The position numbers were made by a program, and so were the translations under genes. DNA of 64,000 bases. Source: Dendrophyllia cribrosa. Lineage: Eukaryota; Cnidaria; Anthozoa; Scleractinia; Dendrophylliidae. The number at the start of each line of letters is the position of its first letter. Within the stretch, counting starts at the first letter, position 1. This document shows positions 28,616 through 37,202 of this stretch, piece after piece. The stretch spans positions 124,001 to 188,000 of the forward strand of contig JAJLRJ010000016.1 in NCBI GenBank assembly GCA_024195265.1. Direction: 5' to 3'. The notes beneath the pieces were generated by a model. It saw only the letters and a list, made by a program, of their open reading frames with translations. It searched no databases and had not been told where the DNA came from.

Positions 28616-30427
28616 TTAAAATTCAAATCCAAATAAAGTTCCAGATAGATTTTTATCATGCAATTTTAAAATAATTTCATCATCTTTAAAATAAGTAGGT
28701 TGATAATTTTCATCTACTGGAAGATCAGATTTTATGATGGATAAGATGTATTGTGTATTAGTTTCTTGTGTGATCTTTCTAAGTAATTCTAATAGCCTTG
28801 TTTTAATACCATTATCTTGTTGAGAAATAACATCATCGTGATAAATAAAACGATAATAAGACTCATTGCTGTATGCCTTAATAATAGCCAAATCAAAAAC
28901 AACACAAAGTAATTTTTTATAGGTATTACCCTCATCTTTGGCGGTATTTATTTTATTGTCTTGTCTTGATTTTACCTTTGGCGGTAAAAAATCTATATTA
29001 TCATTTGAATTTATACTTAAAGATAATATGGCATTTTCATTCATTATCTCTTTATAGAAGTTAGTAAAATGGTTTCTTATTTCATTGTATTTTTCATTAT
29101 GCTCTGTTTTATTGATAAGATTTTTTATTGTATTTACGGTAGATAAAATACTATTTTTTAACTTCTGAATTTCTTTTTTCTTCTCCAGAATACTGTCTAT
29201 GGTTTCTAATTTTTGTTCTAATTTAGATAAATCCCCCTCTTGTTTTGAAAGTGTTTTTTGATGTGTTTTAAACTTTTTAAAAGTATCACTATCCGATAAA
29301 TGAGATAGTAAATTCTCACGCTTTTTATTAAGAATTTCTAATTCTTTATTTACTTGCTTTAATTGCTCTTCCTTAACAAGTTTTGTTTGCTTTAATAATT
29401 TATTTCTTTCTGTAGTTAGCTTTTTATTAAAATCAATAAGGTTTTTATAATCCGTAGATAACTGCTCTGGAAAATAGATTTTTGTTTCTTCAAATATCTT
29501 TTCTACCTTTTTTATATTAAAAGAGAAGTTATTTTGTATAGAAGATTCTATTTTTTTAATATCATAATTTAATCTGTAAGAATCATTATTTAATACGCCT
29601 ATTTTATTTTCTATATCATCGATACCTTTTTCTATCAACTGCTTATCTTGTTGATAAAAATTAAATTTATCTATTTGCTCCGATACTTCTTCTATCTCAT
29701 TCTTTTTAATCTTTATCTCACCAACAAGATTATCTCTATCTTCAGTTTTTATGAAAAAATCTTCTTCTAAACTTTTTATTGAGTTTTTTATGCCTTCTAT
29801 TTTAGAGTCGTTATCATACTTTAATGTAAGTAATTCTCCTTTAAAGCCTAATAAATCAAACACAAAAGGTTTCCAGTCAATATCTTTTCCTAAAGCGAAT
29901 TTATTTAACTTGTAAACATCTTTAAAATCATCTTGTTTTCTTAAAGAGTAACTGATAGATTTTCTATAATTATATTTTTTATTATGAAAAAAATCCATAG
30001 CCAAATATCCTGATAATATACTTTTTGCTTTGTCTAAAGTAATATCTTCTTTCTTCCAATTTAAAGGAGGTATAAAATCTGTTGTAGTTTGTTCATTTAA
30101 TGAAAATGAAATTTTTGTATTTTTTTCAACTGCTCTTTTTATAGTTAAATACTGTTCCGAATTTAAATATAATTCTAAATAGAAAATATGATTTTCAAAT
30201 AATGAAGTTTCATCTTTTTTAATTCTTTTAAGAAAATGGTTCTTATCAATTCCTTTAAGCAATAAAAAATCTATTATTTCTGCAAATTTGGTTTTCCCTA
30301 AATCATGAGAGTTCTTTTTATCTCCTTCTTTAGTTTGTACATCTGCATAAATCACATTAAGACCCTTCAAATGAAATTGAATATTATTAAAACGTTTATC
30401 GCTACAATATAGTTTGCTTAATTTCAT
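28616..30427 (-). CDS. ABC-3C system SMC-like ATPase (DUF2326 type)
   Basis: 603 residues. The N-terminal ATPase half begins MKLSKLYCSDKRF and has a divergent P-loop (NSHDLGKTKF, about residues 39-48). The centre is a long coiled coil (about 210-430). The C-terminal half carries the ABC-type Walker B region YRFIYHDDVISQQ typical of DUF2326 proteins. These proteins are the ATPase of ABC three-component (ABC-3C) systems, predicted anti-mobile-element devices in which the ATPase senses and the effector cleaves. The start overlaps the small middle component gene by 4 bases (ATGA), so the three genes form one unit. Confidence 0.8.
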   Translation of the reverse strand: MKLSKLYCSDKRFNNIQFHLKGLNVIYADVQTKEGDKKNSHDLGKTKFAEIIDFLLLKGIDKNHFLKRIKKDETSLFENHIFYLELYLNSEQYLTIKRAVEKNTKISFSLNEQTTTDFIPPLNWKKEDITLDKAKSILSGYLAMDFFHNKKYNYRKSISYSLRKQDDFKDVYKLNKFALGKDIDWKPFVFDLLGFKGELLTLKYDNDSKIEGIKNSIKSLEEDFFIKTEDRDNLVGEIKIKKNEIEEVSEQIDKFNFYQQDKQLIEKGIDDIENKIGVLNNDSYRLNYDIKKIESSIQNNFSFNIKKVEKIFEETKIYFPEQLSTDYKNLIDFNKKLTTERNKLLKQTKLVKEEQLKQVNKELEILNKKRENLLSHLSDSDTFKKFKTHQKTLSKQEGDLSKLEQKLETIDSILEKKKEIQKLKNSILSTVNTIKNLINKTEHNEKYNEIRNHFTNFYKEIMNENAILSLSINSNDNIDFLPPKVKSRQDNKINTAKDEGNTYKKLLCVVFDLAIIKAYSNESYYRFIYHDDVISQQDNGIKTRLLELLRKITQETNTQYILSIIKSDLPVDENYQPTYFKDDEIILKLHDKNLSGTLFGFEF

Positions 30428-30657
30428 AATTTTTTAAAAGAATCTAAATTTTCCATATATTCTATTTTACCCAACAAATATAAAAAATTAAGTGCATAAG
30501 GATAATTTTCTTTTGCCAGTTCGCCAAGGGTAGTAACTACCTTATCTAATAAATCATCGTAACTAATATCATAAAATTGATTTATATTTTGCAATATTAA
30601 TGCACTGATATTGATAACTGAAATATCAGGGTTTGTATGTCTATCTGGTTTTATCAT
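30424..30657 (-). CDS. ABC-3C middle component (MC6-like)
   Basis: 77 residues beginning MIKPDRHTNPDISVINISALIL, a sequence pattern seen in the small all-helical middle components of ABC-3C systems. It is placed between effector and ATPase genes with 4-base ATGA overlaps on both sides, as expected for a stoichiometric subunit. The assignment to class MC6 is from memory of the family pattern and is moderate in certainty. Confidence 0.7.
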   Translation of the reverse strand: MIKPDRHTNPDISVINISALILQNINQFYDISYDDLLDKVVTTLGELAKENYPYALNFLYLLGKIEYMENLDSFKKL

Positions 30658-31589
30658 TTTTTACCTATTAAGCATTCAAAGTACATATAATGTAAAATCA
30701 TGGTTACATGTCTTTTATTGATTTTTGTAGAAGGTTCACCGTGCCATATTTCTTGACTAATATAGCCGAACAATTCTTCAAAAGCGTTGTAGTTATCTCT
30801 GTTAATTAAAATCTTTTCATTTAATTCATGAGCTGTCCCTTCATAATATTCTTTAAACTTTTCATTTATAGGATTTGTAAGAAAAATTCTTATCTCATTG
30901 AAATATAATGAAGAGTTTTCTAATATACTCTCCTTATAATATACTTTGCCTAATTTATTCTTTTTATTTTTTTCTTCTTTTTCTATGTAAGAATAATCAT
31001 TCTTTATTTTTTCAATAGCTTCTTCAATATCCTTTTTGCTATCAGATAAATATTTTTTAAAAGCGACCAATACTTCTTTTATTTCTTCATCATCAAAATT
31101 AAATGAAGCTGGAATACCTAAATTAAATTGGTTTACAATATTTTTATTAGAATCCAGATAGCTATGAATAGTTTCTTTGCCTATAATTGCTACATTGATA
31201 ACCTTTGTTTTTGTTTTGATTTTTTGTAGCAATTCTTCCCCTTTAATCCCTGTATATTTTCTATTGGTAAATAGCAAATAATTATCTATTTTATTATTTG
31301 CTTTTAGCTTTTTTATTTTCTCAATTTCATTCTCAATAGTTTTTATAAAATCACTATCCGAACAAGAAGCAATAGGGTTAGAAGTACGCTTTGCTTGTAT
31401 AATAAATTTTCCACTCCACTTTTCAGATTCTGAAGGGTATTTATTTGCTGTTCCTTCAAACTTACCATCTGTACCTCCATCTTTTCCCTCTGCAAAAGAG
31501 ACAACACCCATTCCTAAAATTTCGTGACAGATAGCAATGACTAATTCTTCAAAACTTGAAGGGTCTAAATCCTCTAAATGATAATTCAT
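30654..31589 (-). CDS. ABC-3C effector: Mrr-like restriction nuclease with ABC-3C C-terminal domain
   Basis: 311 residues. The N-terminal domain has FEELVIAI, then EGKDGGTDGKFEG and FIIQAKRT, the E...D...QxK arrangement of Mrr-type PD-(D/E)XK nucleases (about residues 12-70), and a following alpha/beta region. The C-terminal half (about 180-311) is helical, as in the ABC-3C C-terminal domain that links effector to ATPase. The start overlaps hsdS by 4 bases. Predicted job: DNA cleavage when the ATPase is triggered. This is inferred from family knowledge. Confidence 0.75.
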   Translation of the reverse strand: MNYHLEDLDPSSFEELVIAICHEILGMGVVSFAEGKDGGTDGKFEGTANKYPSESEKWSGKFIIQAKRTSNPIASCSDSDFIKTIENEIEKIKKLKANNKIDNYLLFTNRKYTGIKGEELLQKIKTKTKVINVAIIGKETIHSYLDSNKNIVNQFNLGIPASFNFDDEEIKEVLVAFKKYLSDSKKDIEEAIEKIKNDYSYIEKEEKNKKNKLGKVYYKESILENSSLYFNEIRIFLTNPINEKFKEYYEGTAHELNEKILINRDNYNAFEELFGYISQEIWHGEPSTKINKRHVTMILHYMYFECLIGKK

Positions 31590-33052
31590 AATTCCCCTTT
31601 AAACGCCTTATCTAAAAATACTTTTTTCATCTCTTGCAAATTTAGTAATTCTTGTTGATAATTTGCCTCTAATTGTAAAGTTTTTTCTTTTAGCTCATCT
31701 AAAACGGTTACTATTTTTTCTTGTTCGGGGAGTGGGGGGAGTGGGATTTTATATTCTGATAATTGACTAAATCTTAAATTATTAATATTAGCTCCATCTG
31801 TTAAATTAAGTATAAAATTTAAATATTTTCTTGACCTTGTTTGATACCAAAAATATTTTGAATTTATTTCATTTTTTTTAGGATTTAATATTCCCATAAA
31901 ACCGCCAAAAGCATAAGAATAATCTTTATTAATAAGAGCAACTTTTCCTAAATGTTTTTTACTTCCACTTGCTGTACAAATTAACAAACTACCTTTTTTA
32001 ACTATTTTAGAAGTAGGTATTTTAATTTTATCATTAATATATTTTATTTCATCAAAATTTAAAACCCCTGTTTCAAGAGATATATTATTAGCTCTTAAAA
32101 CTTGATTGTTAGAAAAATTAACTTCATCTCTTTTTTTATAAGTTAAGCCTCTTATAAACTCACAAACCTCCCCCAGTGTTTTTACTTGCCAGTCTTTGCC
32201 TTGCTCACTAAAAATTTGCTGTAATTTACTTTGAAAAAGTTCTTTAGCGTTTATAATATTTTTTTCAAGACCCGCTTTCATTTTGTCCATCAACGCAAAG
32301 GCTTTATCTAAAACGGCTACTATTTTTTCTTGTTCGGGGAGTGGGGGAATAAATACTTTAAATTGTTTAAACTTTGGAATATCAAGGTTTCTTTGAGCAG
32401 TTCCTCTACCAATAGAATAAATTAAATTATTTAGTGAAAATATTTGTAAATCAAGAAAGTTTTGCTTCAAATTTTTATCTTTTGATTTTATAGTTAGTCC
32501 ACTATCATTTAGAAAAAATTTGCCTTTTACAAATCTTGTACATTTTTCAGACATAGCAAAACGAGAGACTACTAAATTATTTTCTCTGTTAAATTTGTCT
32601 ATAAAAAAAGTTTCACCACCTCCACCATAAACGGGATAAATTGTCCCCCCGTCTCTCTTTCTAACAACTCTTGTCCCATAGTTTACATCACAAACCTCCC
32701 CCAACTTCTTAACTTGCCAGCCCTTTGGCAATTCGTCTTTTTTATCTTCATCAAGTACATAAAAAGGCTGTCCATTGGTCAAAATATGATTGATAAGGTT
32801 TGGATTTTTTAAAGTGGCAAAAATAGAAATATCAAAGCGATAAGGTAGGTATAATTCATCTAACAAGTCCATCAAAGGATAGATGCTGTTTTGCAACGAA
32901 AGATTTTTACCCAATAAGGTTAGGTCAATATCTGATCCGTTTTTATAGGTATTTTTTGCCCGCGAGCCGTATAAAAGCACTTTTTCAATTTGTGGTAATT
33001 TTGCAAAGCACGCTTTTATATTTCTTATAGTATCAGGGGTTAATCCAAACAT
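31586..33052 (-). CDS. hsdS: MNT nucleotidyltransferase domain fused to type I specificity subunit HsdS
   Basis: 488 residues. Residues 1 to about 108 are a minimal nucleotidyltransferase (GSRAKNTYKNGSDIDL, third acidic residue in RFDISIF). From ELPKGWQVKKLGEVC (about 113) the protein is a complete HsdS: target-recognition domain 1, helical spacer with PPLPEQEKIVAVLD, second recognition domain, second spacer (LPEQEKIVTVLDEL) and C-terminus VFLDKAFKGEL. The preceding gene encodes the HEPN partner, so the antitoxin half of a HepT/MntA pair is joined to the sequence-recognition subunit of restriction. The frame is continuous with no stop at the junction. It starts 1 base after the HEPN stop. Confidence 0.88.
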   Translation of the reverse strand: MFGLTPDTIRNIKACFAKLPQIEKVLLYGSRAKNTYKNGSDIDLTLLGKNLSLQNSIYPLMDLLDELYLPYRFDISIFATLKNPNLINHILTNGQPFYVLDEDKKDELPKGWQVKKLGEVCDVNYGTRVVRKRDGGTIYPVYGGGGETFFIDKFNRENNLVVSRFAMSEKCTRFVKGKFFLNDSGLTIKSKDKNLKQNFLDLQIFSLNNLIYSIGRGTAQRNLDIPKFKQFKVFIPPLPEQEKIVAVLDKAFALMDKMKAGLEKNIINAKELFQSKLQQIFSEQGKDWQVKTLGEVCEFIRGLTYKKRDEVNFSNNQVLRANNISLETGVLNFDEIKYINDKIKIPTSKIVKKGSLLICTASGSKKHLGKVALINKDYSYAFGGFMGILNPKKNEINSKYFWYQTRSRKYLNFILNLTDGANINNLRFSQLSEYKIPLPPLPEQEKIVTVLDELKEKTLQLEANYQQELLNLQEMKKVFLDKAFKGEL

Positions 33053-33053
33053 A

Positions 33054-33485
33054 TTATATTCTTTTGAGCTCTTGATTCATTGCATCAAATATTGCTTTAA
33101 AAGCGTTAAAATACGATTCTAATATATGATAAAAAATTTTGTTTGTTTCAGATTCATCATAGGCATGAATCGTTTGATTTCTATCTTTAATACTCTCCAT
33201 CAATATAAAAACATTTTCTTCAGAGATTAAATGAATTGTCCCCGCCATAGTAAAAGCATCTTTACTTCCTCTAATATTTGTATGTCCCATTTCTATTAAA
33301 AAATCTTTAAGAACCTTCCAAGATAATTCATGTACCATTTCAAAGCTTTTGATAACCCCTTTTTTCTCTAATTTAGAAATTTCTTGTTCCATAGATAAAG
33401 CGACTTCTTCTTCTAACTCTAAAAATGCTTTTTTATAATTTTCAAACCGTTGTACCCAACGAATATCATTGTCTTCTGTTCTCAT
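33054..33485 (-). CDS. HepT-like HEPN-domain protein (nucleotidyltransferase substrate-binding family)
   Basis: 143 residues, all helical, of the HI0074/HepT family. Residues about 102-109 are RNQTIHAY, matching RX4HXY: Arg and His are the HEPN ribonuclease residues, and the Tyr is the position that MntA partners modify by AMPylation in characterised HepT/MntA pairs. Its MNT partner is the N-terminal domain of the following HsdS fusion. It overlaps hsdM by 4 bases. The likely role is an RNase toxin held in check by MNT. Substrate is unknown. Confidence 0.82.
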   Translation of the reverse strand: MRTEDNDIRWVQRFENYKKAFLELEEEVALSMEQEISKLEKKGVIKSFEMVHELSWKVLKDFLIEMGHTNIRGSKDAFTMAGTIHLISEENVFILMESIKDRNQTIHAYDESETNKIFYHILESYFNAFKAIFDAMNQELKRI

Positions 33486-34942
33486 AGCAAACCTTGTATC
33501 TCCTCTAAAATCTTTTGATTTTTTGTATCCAAAAATTGCATTTCAGTAAGAATTTCTTGAGTGTGCCTTAGTGGTGGTTCTTCTGGAGTATTAGGATTTT
33601 TGACAGATAAATCATAATTTTCTTTATTGATGTTGGCAATGTCAATCGTCCAAGAGTTTTTGCTATCAGCTTTGTCTTTTTCAAGGGTGATAAAATCTTG
33701 CATATCTTCGTCATTTAAAGGGTTAGTTTTACCCAAACTCCTTCCAGCATCAAGTTGGTAGTACCAAATATTTTGGGTAGGCTCTCCTTTTTGAAAAAAT
33801 AGCACAACGGTTTTTACACCAGCTCCTAAAAAAGTTCCTGATGGCATATCTAAAACAGTATGTAGCTGGCAACTCTCTAATAAATGTTTTCGTAAAGAAA
33901 TAGAAGCATGATCGGTATTGCTCAAAAAAGTATTTTTGATAACAATGGCGGCACGACCGCCAGCTTTTAAACTTTTAATAAAATGTTGTAAAAATAAAAA
34001 AGCAGTCTCACCTGTTTTGATATTGAAATTTTGCTGTATTTCCGCTCTTTCCTTACCACCAAAAGGCGGATTTGCCAAAATGATATGATACCGATCTTTT
34101 TCTTGAATATCTTGCAAATTTTCACTTAGAGTATTGGTATGGATTAAATTTGGCACTTCTATACCGTGCAAAATCATATTCATCAAGCCGATGATATAGG
34201 CTAAATTCTTTTTTTCTTTACCATAAAAAGTTGTCTTATTGATTGTTTTAAGCTTTGAAGTATTGGGGTTTTTATCTAAATAATTCCGTAAATATGTGTA
34301 AGCCTCACACAGAAAACCACAAGAACCAGCCGCCCCGTCATAAATAGTCTCGCCAATCTTTGGATTGACAACTTGTATCATAGCACGGATAAGTGGTCGT
34401 GGGGTGTAATATTGCCCGCCATTGCGACCAGCATTGCCCATATTTTTGATACGACTTTCGTATAAATCGCTTAACTCGTGTTTTTGCTTTGAATCAGAAA
34501 ATGATAATTGATCTGCATAGCTTATAATTTCTCTCAAGTTATATCCGCTTTGAATTTTATTTTGAAGCTCTGAGAAAATATCCCCAATTTTATATTCTAT
34601 GCTTTGCATATTTTCTGCTTTTTCTCTCAAGCTGGCTAAATAGGGAAAAAGATCATTGTTGACAAAATCAATTAAATTTCCTCCCGTTTGTATTTTATTG
34701 TGGTCTGGTTCTCCTTTCTCATTTTTAGGTGCTGCCCAGCTTTTCCAACGGAATTTCTCAATTAAGAAAGGTATATAAGGCTTATCTACGAGTTCGGCTT
34801 TAACTTTTCTATCTTCTTCTAAATTATCTAGATAACGTAAAAACATAACCCAAGAGGTTTGCCCGATGTAATCTAGTTCACTATCGGCTCCTGCATCTTT
34901 ATAAAGGATGTCATCTATATTTTTAAAAACTTGTTCAAACAT
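33482..34942 (-). CDS. hsdM: Type I restriction modification methylase subunit M
   Basis: N6-adenine methyltransferase of the type I complex. 486 residues: N-terminal helical domain (about 1-140), then GGQYYTPRPLI, SAM-binding DGAAGSCGF, and catalytic NPPFGG (about residue 290). Intact and of usual length. First gene of the defence operon. The only upstream gap is 29 bases to a small membrane protein gene, so the promoter could lie within that gap or farther upstream. Confidence 0.95.
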   Translation of the reverse strand: MFEQVFKNIDDILYKDAGADSELDYIGQTSWVMFLRYLDNLEEDRKVKAELVDKPYIPFLIEKFRWKSWAAPKNEKGEPDHNKIQTGGNLIDFVNNDLFPYLASLREKAENMQSIEYKIGDIFSELQNKIQSGYNLREIISYADQLSFSDSKQKHELSDLYESRIKNMGNAGRNGGQYYTPRPLIRAMIQVVNPKIGETIYDGAAGSCGFLCEAYTYLRNYLDKNPNTSKLKTINKTTFYGKEKKNLAYIIGLMNMILHGIEVPNLIHTNTLSENLQDIQEKDRYHIILANPPFGGKERAEIQQNFNIKTGETAFLFLQHFIKSLKAGGRAAIVIKNTFLSNTDHASISLRKHLLESCQLHTVLDMPSGTFLGAGVKTVVLFFQKGEPTQNIWYYQLDAGRSLGKTNPLNDEDMQDFITLEKDKADSKNSWTIDIANINKENYDLSVKNPNTPEEPPLRHTQEILTEMQFLDTKNQKILEEIQGLL

Positions 34943-34971
34943 AATTAGTTATTTTATTTTTTTTATGGTAA

Positions 34972-35301
34972 TTACCCAAATATTGCCATTTTTTCACCAA
35001 AAGATCTATAGATTACTGCGACAAGCACAATGGAAGTTATTATTAAGGCTATTATAACAAAAATTATTTCACTATATATTACTTTTTCTATCAATTCAAA
35101 TTTTTTTTCTAATAAAGCAATTAAATTATTTTGTTTCCAATGAAAGTAAAAACCAATAATTATAAAAATTATACCGAAAACGATATTAATCATAAAACCA
35201 ATCATAGAAAAATAGATACTACTAATCGTTAGTATGCCAATACCTATCCATAAACAGGCAATGAAACGACTAATTACTCTTAATAATTTTAGAGGATTCA
35301 T
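34972..35301 (-). CDS. Small hypothetical membrane protein
   Basis: 109 residues with about four hydrophobic segments (near 8-28, 31-53, 80-98) and no recognised motif. It is immediately upstream of hsdM and downstream of yidC on the same strand. It may be unrelated to restriction. Confidence 0.5.
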   Translation of the reverse strand: MNPLKLLRVISRFIACLWIGIGILTISSIYFSMIGFMINIVFGIIFIIIGFYFHWKQNNLIALLEKKFELIEKVIYSEIIFVIIALIITSIVLVAVIYRSFGEKMAIFG

Positions 35302-35363
35302 TTGTTAAGTATCTTAAACTTTTTTATCAAATTGTTTTAAATAAGTAAAAATTTTTATATATT

Positions 35364-37184
35364 TTACCTTCTTTTCCTTTGCAGTTCTTGCCGTTTTTGG
35401 GCCTCTTTCATAGCATCATCCAAACGTTGTCTGAATTTACTTTTTTTCTTTTCAGGGCGTTTTTTATTCTCTTGGATTTGTGCATGAATTTTATCCTCAT
35501 TAATAATCCAATTTTTAATTACAAACATTATGGTTAAAGTTAAAACATTAGAAATAAAATAATATAAACTTAATCCTGCTCCATAACTATTAAAAAATAT
35601 AAGCATCATGATAGGAGAGAGGTATATCATCATCTTCATGATCTTTTGCATATCGGGCATACCTTCTTGAGCGGGTTGTTGCATACCTATTTGTTGATTT
35701 TGACTCATTTTCATATAGAAGAATATTGCGATAGAGGCTAAAATGGGAAATAAACTAATATGATCACCATAAAGAGGAATGCTAAAAGGTAATTTGTAAA
35801 TGGAATCATAGGAAGATAGATCCTCCGCCCATAAAAAACGTTTTCCTCTCAAGTCAATTTCGCTTGGAAAAAAACGAAATAAAGCAAAAAATACAGGCAT
35901 TTGTAGTAGTGCTGGAATACAACCAGAAAGCATACTAACTCCTGCTTTGCGTTGTAAGCTCATAATCTCTTGTTGGCGTTTCATCGCGTTTTTTTTGCCT
36001 GGGTATTTTTGATTAATTGCTTGTATTTCGGGATGTAAAACTTTCATTTTAGCACTGGAAAGGTAAGATTTATAAACTAAGGGCGACATAAAAATACGAA
36101 CTACAATGGTCATTAAAATAATGATCAAACCGTAATTAGAAAATAATTTTCCCAGTAAATCAAACAACGGAATGAAGGCATTTCTATTAATCCAACCAAA
36201 AATACCCCATCCTAGTTCTACAATATTTTCAATACCTCTATCATAAACGGCTAAAGCTTTATAATCATTAGGTCCTAAATACAGATTAAAGTTATAATTT
36301 AAAAAACCATTTTCCACTAATAAATATGCTTTTGTGTTAAATTCTTTAGTGTAAATGGAAGTTTCATTATCAAATAAAGTATTAGAACTTAATTCAGCAG
36401 TTTTAAAAGGTTTTTCACTGATTAAAATACTTGAAAAAAAATGTTGTTTAAACCCAATCCAATTTACATCCTTTTCTTTTTCAGAATCACTACCGTTGAT
36501 AGATAAATCATCATATTTATTATCTTCTTTTTCGTAGTAAAGTGCAGTGTTTTGATTTTCATATTTAATGCTTTTCTCGTGAGAAAACCCTTTCAAAGAA
36601 AAGTTTAAATAAATGGGTTTGGTAGTATCTATAACATTTTCTATGTTTTGGGAAACAATGCTAAAATTTAGCATATAATCTGCTTTTAATGTATAAATGT
36701 ATGTAATGGATTGATTTTCAGATATTTTAAATTTAAAAGATAGTATTTGAGTGTTATCTTTTTTGGTAAGCTCTGGTTGAAAAATAAAATTTTGGGTATT
36801 GAAAATACGACTATTTGTCCCTTCAAAATGAATATTAAGATTAGTATTATTTTTTATTAAATAAAGAGGTAATTTTTCATAAGTATTATATTTTTTCAGT
36901 AAAGCTTCTGTAATTTTTGCCCCCTTATTACTAAAAGTTAATTTTAAAACTTCATTTTCTAAAACAATAAATTTTTCCTTAATAGGTTTGGATAAGATAC
37001 TATCATTTACAGTTTCTTTTACAAGAGGAGGGATAGTTTTTTTATTTGTTTTTTCAATAGTTTTTTGCTCTGTATGATTGGCTATTGGCTCTTTAGGTTG
37101 GTTTGTATAGCTAAACCACAAAAAAATAACACCTATCAAAAAGAGTCCTATTATAGAATTTAAATCAAATTTTTTTTCTTCCAT
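35364..37184 (-). CDS. yidC: Membrane protein insertase YidC
   Basis: Inserts and folds inner-membrane proteins with or without Sec. 606 residues: N-terminal membrane anchor (about 14-30), large periplasmic beta-sandwich (about 65-320), then the conserved five-helix core starting at GLIIILMTIVVRIFMSPL with the positively charged hydrophilic groove region. The C-terminal tail is Lys/Arg-rich (KKSKFRQRLDDAMKEAQ), which in relatives contacts ribosomes. Complete. It lies 18 bases downstream of pyrG, with which it is probably co-transcribed. Confidence 0.96.
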   Translation of the reverse strand: MEEKKFDLNSIIGLFLIGVIFLWFSYTNQPKEPIANHTEQKTIEKTNKKTIPPLVKETVNDSILSKPIKEKFIVLENEVLKLTFSNKGAKITEALLKKYNTYEKLPLYLIKNNTNLNIHFEGTNSRIFNTQNFIFQPELTKKDNTQILSFKFKISENQSITYIYTLKADYMLNFSIVSQNIENVIDTTKPIYLNFSLKGFSHEKSIKYENQNTALYYEKEDNKYDDLSINGSDSEKEKDVNWIGFKQHFFSSILISEKPFKTAELSSNTLFDNETSIYTKEFNTKAYLLVENGFLNYNFNLYLGPNDYKALAVYDRGIENIVELGWGIFGWINRNAFIPLFDLLGKLFSNYGLIIILMTIVVRIFMSPLVYKSYLSSAKMKVLHPEIQAINQKYPGKKNAMKRQQEIMSLQRKAGVSMLSGCIPALLQMPVFFALFRFFPSEIDLRGKRFLWAEDLSSYDSIYKLPFSIPLYGDHISLFPILASIAIFFYMKMSQNQQIGMQQPAQEGMPDMQKIMKMMIYLSPIMMLIFFNSYGAGLSLYYFISNVLTLTIMFVIKNWIINEDKIHAQIQENKKRPEKKKSKFRQRLDDAMKEAQKRQELQRKRR

Positions 37185-37202
37185 TGTCTATTAAAATTTT
37201 TA

